From the NCBI GenBank assembly GCA_002343685.1, contig DDRS01000006.1, positions 30,114 to 42,322 of the forward strand: a stretch of 12,209 bases of DNA. Direction: 5' to 3'. How positions within the stretch are numbered: position 1 is the stretch's first letter; every line of letters starts with the position of its first letter. The notes below the pieces were generated by a model. The model saw only the letters and a list, made by a program, of their open reading frames with translations, ran no database searches and was not told the DNA's origin. This stretch comes from Thiobacillus denitrificans. Its GTDB lineage: Bacteria > Pseudomonadota > Gammaproteobacteria > Burkholderiales > Thiobacillaceae. Shown one piece after another: positions 6,152-12,209 of this stretch. A program made the position numbers and the translations under genes.

Positions 6152-7146
6152 GCCAGTACACCGTCGTCACCGGCGCCGCCGGATTCATCGGCGCCAACAT
6201 CGTCAAGGCGCTCAACGAGCGCGGCGAGACCAACATCATCGCGGTCGACAACCTGACCAAGGCCGACAAGTTCAAGAACCTGACCGACTGCGAGATCGCC
6301 GACTATTTCGACAAGGCCGAATTCCTCGACCTGGTCGAGGAGGGCGTGCTAGACGGCAGCGTGGCGGCGATCTTCCACGAGGGCGCGTGCTCCGACACCA
6401 TGGAAACCGACGGCCGCTACATGATGGAGAACAACTACCGCTACTCCAGCGCGCTGCTCAAGTTCTGCCAGGACGAGGGCGCGCAGTTTCTCTACGCGTC
6501 GTCGGCCAGCGTCTACGGCGCCGGGCGGGTGTTCTCCGAATCGCGCGAATTCGAATCGCCGCTCAACGTCTACGGCTACTCCAAGTTCCTGTTCGACCAG
6601 AGCGTGCGCCGCCTGTGGAACGACCGCACGGCGCAGATCGCCGGCTTCCGCTATTTCAACGTCTATGGCCCGCGCGAGCAGCACAAGGGGCGCATGGCTT
6701 CGGTGGCGTTCCACTTCTTCAACCAGTACCGCGCCGACGGCAAGGTGAAGCTGTTCGAAGGCTGCGACGGCTACCCCAACGGCGAGCAGCGGCGCGATTT
6801 CGTCTCCATCGAGGACGTGGTGCGCGTCAACCTGTGGTTCCTCGACCACCCGGACGTGTCGGGCATCTTCAACGTCGGCACCGGGCGCTGCCAGAGCTTC
6901 AACGACGTCGCGGTGGCGGCGGTCAACGCGTGCCGCGCGGCGGAGGGGCAGCCGGCGCTGACGCTGGAGCAGATGCAGGCCCAGGGCCTCGTCAGCTACA
7001 TCGCGTTTCCCGACGCGCTCAAGGGCAAGTACCAGAGCTATACCGAGGCCGATATCTCCGCGCTGCGCGGGGCGGGGTATGATGCGGCCTTTTACAGCGT
7101 GGAAGAAGGCACTTCCCGCTACATCGAGCACCTGTTGAAGACATGA
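6148..7146 (+). CDS. hldD: ADP-L-glycero-D-manno-heptose 6-epimerase
   Basis: Last enzyme of heptose-precursor synthesis. It epimerises ADP-D-glycero-D-manno-heptose to the L-glycero form used by the inner-core heptosyltransferases. The 332-aa product is an extended short-chain dehydrogenase. The NAD(P)-binding TGAAGFIGANIVKALN is at about 8-23 and the HEGACSDT block follows in the first half. The catalytic-site region is YASSASVYG followed by Tyr142-x3-Lys146 (YGYSK). RYFNVYGPRE and the RRDFVSIEDVV motif come next, and FNVGTGRCQSF lies near the C-terminus. Its ATG overlaps the hldA stop (ATGA), and its own stop overlaps the cysM start in the same way, so the three genes are probably translationally coupled. 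All expected catalytic residues are present. Confidence 0.96.
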   Translation: MSQYTVVTGAAGFIGANIVKALNERGETNIIAVDNLTKADKFKNLTDCEIADYFDKAEFLDLVEEGVLDGSVAAIFHEGACSDTMETDGRYMMENNYRYSSALLKFCQDEGAQFLYASSASVYGAGRVFSESREFESPLNVYGYSKFLFDQSVRRLWNDRTAQIAGFRYFNVYGPREQHKGRMASVAFHFFNQYRADGKVKLFEGCDGYPNGEQRRDFVSIEDVVRVNLWFLDHPDVSGIFNVGTGRCQSFNDVAVAAVNACRAAEGQPALTLEQMQAQGLVSYIAFPDALKGKYQSYTEADISALRGAGYDAAFYSVEEGTSRYIEHLLKT

Positions 7147-8039
7147 GTACCTACAAGACCATCGAGGATACGGTTGGCAACACGCCGCTGGTGCGCCTGA
7201 AGCGCATGCCCGGCACGACCAGCAACACGATTCTCGTCAAGCTCGAAGGCAACAATCCGGCCGGCTCGGTGAAGGACCGCCCGGCGCTGTCGATGATCGA
7301 TGCCGCGCAGGCGCGCGGCGAGATCAAGCCCGGCGACACCCTGATCGAAGCGACCAGCGGCAATACCGGCATCGCACTGGCGATGGCGGCGGCCATGCGC
7401 GGCTACAAGCTCATCCTGCTCATGCCCGAGAATGCCTCGATCGAACGTCAGCAAACCATGCGTGCGTTCGGTGCCGAGTTGCAGCTGGTGAGCAAGGAAG
7501 CCGGCATGGAAGGCGCGCGCGACCTGGCGATCGCGATGGAGAAGCAGGGCATCGGCAAGATCCTCGACCAGTTCGCCAACCCGGATAATCCCGAGGCGCA
7601 CTACCGTACGACCGGCCCGGAAATCTGGCGCGACACGCAGGGCAGGATCACCCACTTCGTTTCCAGCATGGGCACGACCGGCACCATCATGGGCTGTTCG
7701 CGCTACCTCAAGGAACAGAATCCGGCGATCCAGATTGTTGGCGTGCAGCCCACCGAAGGGTCGCAGATTCCCGGCATCCGCAAATGGCCGGACGAGTATG
7801 TGCCGCAAATCTGTGACTACGACCGTGTCGATCACATGATCTATGTGAGCCAGTTGAACGCAGAGGAAACCACCCGCCGGATGGCGCGCGAGGAAGGCAT
7901 CTTCGCCGGCGTCTCGTCCGGCGGCGCGCTGTGGGCTGCGCTGCAGCTGTCCAAGGAGGTTCAGAACGCCGTCATCGTCTCCATCGTCTGCGACCGCGGC
8001 GACCGCTATCTGTCGACGGGCGTATTCCCTGCCGCGTAA
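7143..8039 (+). CDS. cysM: Cysteine synthase B (O-acetylserine sulfhydrylase B)
   Basis: PLP enzyme making cysteine from O-acetylserine and sulfide; the B isozyme can also use thiosulfate to give S-sulfocysteine. The 298-aa protein has VGNTPLVRL at 11-19, the PLP lysine Lys44 in NPAGSVKDR, the substrate-loop EATSGNTG and the phosphate-cup SSMGTTGT. The C-terminus has CDRGDRYLSTGVF. The Arg213-Lys214-Trp215 cluster in GIRKWP matches the Arg-Arg-Trp of E. coli CysM (210-212) rather than CysK, supporting the B isozyme. The protein is co-linear with E. coli CysM as I recall it, except for a shorter C-terminus. The ATG overlaps the hldD stop by 4 nt. The link to LPS genes is probably transcriptional convenience rather than shared pathway. 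Confidence 0.95.
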   Translation: MSTYKTIEDTVGNTPLVRLKRMPGTTSNTILVKLEGNNPAGSVKDRPALSMIDAAQARGEIKPGDTLIEATSGNTGIALAMAAAMRGYKLILLMPENASIERQQTMRAFGAELQLVSKEAGMEGARDLAIAMEKQGIGKILDQFANPDNPEAHYRTTGPEIWRDTQGRITHFVSSMGTTGTIMGCSRYLKEQNPAIQIVGVQPTEGSQIPGIRKWPDEYVPQICDYDRVDHMIYVSQLNAEETTRRMAREEGIFAGVSSGGALWAALQLSKEVQNAVIVSIVCDRGDRYLSTGVFPAA

Positions 8040-8053
8040 GTAGCGGGTAGCGG

Positions 8054-9409
8054 ATGGCCAAAACCAAGACGATCTACACCTGCACCGAATGCGGCGGACA
8101 GTCGCCCAAGTGGCAGGGTCAGTGCCCCCACTGCAACGCCTGGAATACCCTGGTCGAGACCATCGCCGAATCAGCGAAACCGCGTTTCGCCGCGTTGGCG
8201 GCGACCAGCACTGTGCAACTGCTGCATGACGTCGAGGCCTCCGAGGAAAGCCGCATCGCCACCGACATCGGCGAGCTCGACCGCGTGCTTGGCGGCGGCC
8301 TGGTGCCGGGCGGGGTGGTGCTGATCGGCGGCGACCCTGGCATCGGCAAGTCGACGCTTCTTTTACAAGCTTTGGCCGGCCTCTCCGGCAGTCTGAAAAC
8401 GCTCTACGTCAGCGGCGAGGAATCGGCGCGCCAGGTCGCGCTGCGCGCGCGGCGGCTTTCCCTGCCCGAGACCAATCTGCCGGTGCTGCCGGAAATCCGA
8501 CTGGAAGCCATCCTCGCGCAGCTGGCCGAGATGAAGCCCGAGGTTGCGGTGATCGACTCGATCCAGACCGTCTATTCGGAGGCGCTGACCTCCGCGCCCG
8601 GTTCGGTGGCACAGGTGCGCGAGTGCGCCGCGCAGCTGACGCGCCACGCGAAGCAGACCGGCACCGCCATCATCCTCGTCGGCCACGTCACCAAGGAAGG
8701 CGCCATCGCCGGCCCGCGCGTGCTCGAGCACATCGTCGACACCGTGCTGTATTTCGAGGGTGACACCGGCTCGTCCTTCCGGCTGGTGCGCGCGTTCAAG
8801 AACCGCTTCGGTGCAGTCAACGAGATCGGCGTGTTCGCGATGACCGAAAAAGGCCTCAAGGGCGTCTCCAACCCCTCGGCGATCTTCCTGTCGCGCCACG
8901 GCGAGCCGGTGCCGGGTTCGTGCGTGCTGGTGACGCAGGAAGGCACGCGGCCGCTGCTGGTGGAAATCCAGGCGCTGGTCGATTCCAGCCACGCGCCAAG
9001 TCCGCGCCGCCTTTCCGTCGGCCTGGAGCAGAACCGCCTTGCCATGCTGCTCGCCGTGCTGCACCGCCACGCCGGCATCGCCTGCTTCGACCAGGATGTG
9101 TTCGTCAACGCGGTGGGCGGCGTGAAGATCAGCGAACCCGCCGCCGATCTGGCTGTCCTCGCTGCAATTGTCTCGTCACTGAGAAGCCAGCCGCTGCCCG
9201 ACAAGCTGGTGATGTTCGGCGAAGTCGGCCTCGCCGGAGAAATCCGCCCGGTACAGCGCGGCCAGGAGCGCCTCAAGGAAGCCGCCAAGCTCGGCTTCAC
9301 CCAGGCCATCGTGCCGGCTGCCAACCAGCCCAAGCAGAAGATCGCCGGCATGACGGTGCATGCGGTGCAGCGGTTGGACGAGGCGATCCGTTTATTCAGG
9401 GAAAGCTGA
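8054..9409 (+). CDS. radA: DNA repair protein RadA (Sms)
   Basis: RadA is a RecA-like, hexameric DNA helicase that promotes branch migration and processes recombination intermediates. The 451-aa product has the normal order of parts. An N-terminal zinc finger uses Cys10, Cys13, Cys24 and Cys27. The RecA core has Walker A GGDPGIGKST (92-101, Lys99), a Walker B-type VAVIDSIQT and the RadA-specific KNRFG at 249-253. A C-terminal Lon-protease-like domain contains DVFVNAVGGVKISEPAADLA and FGEVGLAGEIRPV. Lon-type proteolytic residues are not expected in RadA. The start ATG 8054 is 14 nt after the cysM stop; the Shine-Dalgarno is weak (GGGTAGCGG). Intact by every motif I can check. Confidence 0.97.
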   Translation: MAKTKTIYTCTECGGQSPKWQGQCPHCNAWNTLVETIAESAKPRFAALAATSTVQLLHDVEASEESRIATDIGELDRVLGGGLVPGGVVLIGGDPGIGKSTLLLQALAGLSGSLKTLYVSGEESARQVALRARRLSLPETNLPVLPEIRLEAILAQLAEMKPEVAVIDSIQTVYSEALTSAPGSVAQVRECAAQLTRHAKQTGTAIILVGHVTKEGAIAGPRVLEHIVDTVLYFEGDTGSSFRLVRAFKNRFGAVNEIGVFAMTEKGLKGVSNPSAIFLSRHGEPVPGSCVLVTQEGTRPLLVEIQALVDSSHAPSPRRLSVGLEQNRLAMLLAVLHRHAGIACFDQDVFVNAVGGVKISEPAADLAVLAAIVSSLRSQPLPDKLVMFGEVGLAGEIRPVQRGQERLKEAAKLGFTQAIVPAANQPKQKIAGMTVHAVQRLDEAIRLFRES

Positions 9410-9422
9410 GCGTTTTCATTCC

Positions 9423-11480
9423 ATGGCCTCGCCCGCGCATAGTTTTCCCCTTCACGGCCCCGGGCTGCGCGGTGCCAGGCGCCCTCGCGTGGCCATCGTC
9501 GGCCGCACCGGCAGCGGCAAGCACAGCATTTTTCGTGCGGCTGCCAGCACGTCCACCCACCACGAGCGTCTGGCCGGCATCGGGCCTGCGTATGAGGAAT
9601 GCCTGGTCGAGGTGGGGATCGACCAGATTTCCCTGGTCGCCTTGCCTGCCATCGGTGGCCTGCACGATCTGGATGCGGACGCCTGTGTGACGTTGAAGTA
9701 TCTGTTGTGGGGCGACCGCTGGCCAGTCATCGCGCAGCATGAGACGAACCAGCCCGACAGCACGTTTGCCGCGCCGGATGTGCTGCTGGTGGTGATGGAT
9801 GCCACGGCGCTGGAACGCGATCTCGAGCTCGCGCTGGAGCTGATGCAGCTGGGCAGGCCGATGGTGTTTGCGCTTAACCGCATGGACGAGGCACGTGCCA
9901 GACGGCGCTTTATCAATGTACGCGCCCTGTCGGCCCAACTGGGCGCGCCGGTGGTGCCGACCGTGGCGCACATGGGCATCGGCCTGGCCGACGTGTATAC
10001 CACCGTGGTGCACGTCGCCCGCGAGGCAAGATTCCTGCAGCCGCATCCATCGGCTCCGCCCTACAGTGCGCACATCGAGGCGCAATTGCGGGCCATTGCC
10101 GAAATCGCCCGCCAGCCGGACGTGGCGGCGGCCTTCGCCGTCCCCGAGACGTTGCTGACGCTGCAGCTGGCGGAAAACGACGGCTACTTCGCGCAGGAAT
10201 TGCAGGCGCATTTCCCCGATCGCTACGCGGCCTTGCTCGCCGCGCGCGCCATCGCCGACGCCGCCTTGCCGCGCCGGCTGGCGGAGGAACTGCATGCCGA
10301 TCGGCATCACCGCGCCGCCTTGCTGACCGAGGCGGCGACCCGCCCCGGCCAGGAAGGCGCGCCGCCGCGCTGGCAGTTGTGGGCCGACGATCTTTTCCTG
10401 CATCCGCGCTGGGGCTTCGTCGGCACGCTGGCGGTGTTCGCGCTGGTGTTGCTGTTCGTGTTCGAGGTGAGCGCCGTGCTCGACAGCCTGACGGTCGCGC
10501 GCCTGATCGCGTGGGCCGAGCCGTGGCAACCGACCGAACTCACGGGCGTGCTCGGCCGCGCGGTGCTCGACGGCTTCATCGGCCTCGCCGGTATCGTCAT
10601 TCCCTACATGATTCCATTGGTGTTGCTGCTGGTGTGGCTGGAGGAATCCGGGATCATGCACCGCGTGGCCTTCGTGGTCGATCGCGGCTTCCATCGGCTG
10701 GGGCTGCACGGCGGCGTCGCCCTGCCGTTCCTGATGGGGCTGGGCTGCAACGTGCCTGCACTGGCCGCGACCGCGGCCGTCACGCATGGCCGCGACCGCA
10801 CGGTGGCTTCGCTCCTGATCACCTTCCTGCCATGTTCGGCGCGCTCGGCCATCATCCTGGCGGTGGGCGGCAAATACCTCGGCGGGTTCGGCGTGTTTGC
10901 CCTCTTCATGCTCGCTCCCGTCGTCGTCAGCCTGGTCGGCAAGCTTCTGAAGCGCCGCTATCCCGAGACCACGCCCGGCATGATCCAGGAAATCCCCGCC
11001 TACGCCGTGCCCACCCTGCGTGCCTTGCTGGCCAATACCTGGGAGCGCAGCCGCGACATCGTCACCATCGTGCTGCCGCTCCTGGTGGCGGGCAGCGTGG
11101 TGCTGGCGCTGCTGAGCCATTACGGCGCCGATGCCTGGGTCAATCTCGCGCTCACGCCGGTGACGGTGTGGTGGCTGGGGCTGCCGGTGGCGCTGGGCGT
11201 GCCGATCCTGTTCGGCGTGCTGCGCAAGGAACTGTCCCTGCTCATGGTGTTCCAGGCGCTCGGCACACAGGAATTGTCCAGCGTGCTCGACACCACGCAG
11301 ATTGCCACCTTCCTGGTGTTCCTGACTTTTTACGTGCCCTGCGTGTCCACCTTCGCCATGATGCTGAAGCTGCTCGGCCGGCGCGACGCGCTCTATTCGG
11401 TCGCGCTTTCCATCGGCGTGGCACTTGTCGTGGCGGCGGTGGTGCGCGGGGCGCTGGAACTGGCGGGGTGGGTGTTGTAG
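9423..11480 (+). CDS. FeoB-family ferrous iron transporter with degenerate G domain
   Basis: FeoB proteins import Fe2+ across the inner membrane using a cytoplasmic N-terminal GTPase fused to a polytopic permease. This 685-aa product shows both halves. The G domain (about 20-190) aligns well with FeoB, for example PDVLLVVMDATALERDLELA, and keeps G4 as Asn152-Arg-Met-Asp155. However, G1 reads GRTGSGKHS (His34 where Ser/Thr binds Mg2+), G2 has Ala56 for Thr, and G3 is Ala73-Leu-Pro-Ala76 instead of DxPG. An extra segment lies at about 96-116. A helical spacer (190-325) leads to some nine hydrophobic segments from 331 to 685, with GCNVPA (Cys442), LPCSAR (Cys471), FGVLRKELSLL and YVPC (Cys640) conserved. 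ATG 9423 is 13 nt after radA; an in-frame ATG at 9360 inside radA is less likely. No feoA/feoC or obvious Fur box is visible. Iron is inferred; the ion is untested. Confidence 0.88.
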   Translation: MASPAHSFPLHGPGLRGARRPRVAIVGRTGSGKHSIFRAAASTSTHHERLAGIGPAYEECLVEVGIDQISLVALPAIGGLHDLDADACVTLKYLLWGDRWPVIAQHETNQPDSTFAAPDVLLVVMDATALERDLELALELMQLGRPMVFALNRMDEARARRRFINVRALSAQLGAPVVPTVAHMGIGLADVYTTVVHVAREARFLQPHPSAPPYSAHIEAQLRAIAEIARQPDVAAAFAVPETLLTLQLAENDGYFAQELQAHFPDRYAALLAARAIADAALPRRLAEELHADRHHRAALLTEAATRPGQEGAPPRWQLWADDLFLHPRWGFVGTLAVFALVLLFVFEVSAVLDSLTVARLIAWAEPWQPTELTGVLGRAVLDGFIGLAGIVIPYMIPLVLLLVWLEESGIMHRVAFVVDRGFHRLGLHGGVALPFLMGLGCNVPALAATAAVTHGRDRTVASLLITFLPCSARSAIILAVGGKYLGGFGVFALFMLAPVVVSLVGKLLKRRYPETTPGMIQEIPAYAVPTLRALLANTWERSRDIVTIVLPLLVAGSVVLALLSHYGADAWVNLALTPVTVWWLGLPVALGVPILFGVLRKELSLLMVFQALGTQELSSVLDTTQIATFLVFLTFYVPCVSTFAMMLKLLGRRDALYSVALSIGVALVVAAVVRGALELAGWVL

Positions 11481-11509
11481 CGGCGGTGTCTTCGGGATGA
11501 CCGTCCAGG

Positions 11510-12209
11510 TCAACCCATCACTTGCCCATGCTCCCGCGTGTCGTGGAACGCAACCTTGGGCCAGCGTTCCTGCGCCAGTGACAGGTTCACCCGCGTATCC
11601 GCCAGATAGACCAGGTTGCCGTCGACGTCCTTCGCCAGCTTGAGCGAATTGGCCTTGGTGAATTCGGCCAGATGCTGGGCGTCGGGGCAGGTGACCCAGC
11701 GCGCAGTGTAGATGCCGGCGTTTTCGAAGCTGGCGTCGACGCCGTATTCGGTTTTCAGGCGATGGGCGACGACTTCGAACTGCAGCTGCCCGACCGCGCC
11801 GATCAGCAGGGTGTTGTCGGCGAACGGTTCGAACACTTGCACCGCGCCTTCCTCGCCCAGTTCCAGCAGACCCTTGTTCAGTTGCTTGGCGCGCAGCGGG
11901 TCGCGCAGGCGCGGGCGGCTGAACAGTTCGGGGGCGAAGTAGGGAATGCCCTTGTATTGCAGGGCCTCGCCTTCGGTGAGGGTGTCGCCGATGTGCAGCT
12001 GGCCGTGGTTGTGGATGCCGATGATGTCGCCGGCCACCGCGTCTTCCATGCGGGTGCGCTCGTTGGCCATGAAGACGACCGCGTTGGCGATTTTCATGTC
12101 CTTGCCGGTGCGGCGGTGGCGTACTTTCATGCCCGGCGTGTAGCGGCCGGAGCAGACGCGGAAGAAGGCGATGCGGTCACGGTGTTGCGGGTCCATGTTG
12201 GCCTGGATC
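11510..12209 (-). CDS. prfC: Peptide chain release factor 3 (C-terminal part, 5' end outside window)
   Basis: RF3 is a translational GTPase that recycles RF1/RF2 from the ribosome after peptide release. The frame is open from the right edge on the - strand and ends with TGA at 11510-11512, giving about 232 visible residues. It enters at IQANMDPQHRDRIAFFRVCSG, the family's conserved domain II signature. It continues through KIANAVVFMANERT, DTLTEGE and FAPELFSRPRLRDPLRAKQL, which leads into the RF3 C-terminal domain. The VGQLQFEVVAHRLKTEYGV block follows. About 300 N-terminal residues, including the whole G domain, lie beyond the window. Met at 12196 is internal, not a start, since conserved residues continue upstream of it. 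It converges on the FeoB-like gene with 29 bp between the stops. Confidence 0.96.
   Translation of the reverse strand, partial: IQANMDPQHRDRIAFFRVCSGRYTPGMKVRHRRTGKDMKIANAVVFMANERTRMEDAVAGDIIGIHNHGQLHIGDTLTEGEALQYKGIPYFAPELFSRPRLRDPLRAKQLNKGLLELGEEGAVQVFEPFADNTLLIGAVGQLQFEVVAHRLKTEYGVDASFENAGIYTARWVTCPDAQHLAEFTKANSLKLAKDVDGNLVYLADTRVNLSLAQERWPKVAFHDTREHGQVMG

Noticed and set aside
5952..7082. A 376-codon + strand frame overlapping hldA and hldD
   Set aside because: Arg-rich, low-complexity shift of the hldD frame; both real genes are intact with motifs.
9360..9422. Upstream ATG extending the FeoB-like protein by 21 residues into radA
   Set aside because: The added residues are encoded by the 3' end of radA in a shifted frame and look unlike a FeoB N-terminus. 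ATG 9423 gives a shorter lead into the P-loop, though neither start has a strong ribosome binding site.
9423..11480. The FeoB-like gene as a pseudogene
   Set aside because: The 685-codon frame is uninterrupted, the membrane motifs are conserved and the length is near normal. The changes are confined to specific G-domain residues.
9396..11513. A 705-codon open frame on the - strand covering the whole FeoB-like gene
   Set aside because: It is the mirror of a GC-rich coding gene, is dominated by His/Gln/Arg/Gly and has no recognisable motif. The + strand frame has clear FeoB homology, so this is a compositional shadow.
1..12209. Mobile element, prophage, CRISPR or defence island
   Set aside because: Every stretch over 180 bp is assigned to conserved chromosomal genes. 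No transposase, integrase, spacer-repeat array, attachment-site duplication or tRNA gene was seen.

Overview
The window is an ordinary, GC-rich, densely packed chromosomal segment. It most likely comes from a betaproteobacterium. The main grounds are the S1 and IHF-beta sequences and the gene order rpsA-ihfB-lapA-lapB followed by ugd/hldA/hldD/cysM, which I recall from that class. No search was run, so genus is not assigned, and a Thiobacillus- or Nitrosomonadales-like organism is only a guess. There are no rRNA or tRNA genes, CRISPR arrays or recognisable mobile elements.

Layout on the + strand: 1-1230 is the 3' part of rpsA (ribosomal protein S1), followed 3 nt later by ihfB (1234-1518). 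A 178-bp intergenic region follows. It holds alternative hairpins (1572-1599), a strong intrinsic terminator (1620-1646) and a plausible promoter (1645-1672). Next comes a tight run that reads like one operon: lapA (1697), lapB (1989), pyrF (about 3170), ugd (3881), hldA (5216), hldD (6148), cysM (7143), radA (8054) and a FeoB-family gene (9423-11480). Gaps are 14 bp or less and two junctions are ATGA overlaps. The 3' part of prfC (release factor 3) converges from the - strand (11510-12209) and runs off the right edge.

Most of the operon serves the envelope. LapA and LapB are the inner-membrane proteins that tune LPS synthesis through LpxC turnover. HldA and HldD make and epimerise the heptose of the LPS inner core, and Ugd makes UDP-glucuronate for polysaccharide or lipid A decoration. 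PyrF (UMP synthesis), CysM (cysteine synthase B) and RadA (recombination helicase) are housekeeping passengers.

The most unusual item is the last + strand gene. Its membrane half is a good FeoB ferrous-iron permease with the pore and gate cysteine motifs intact. Its G domain keeps the G4 guanine motif but has lost the G1 Ser/Thr, the G2 Thr and the G3 DxxG residues, so it looks like a FeoB with a pseudo-GTPase domain. The second item worth attention is the structured ihfB-lapA intergenic region.
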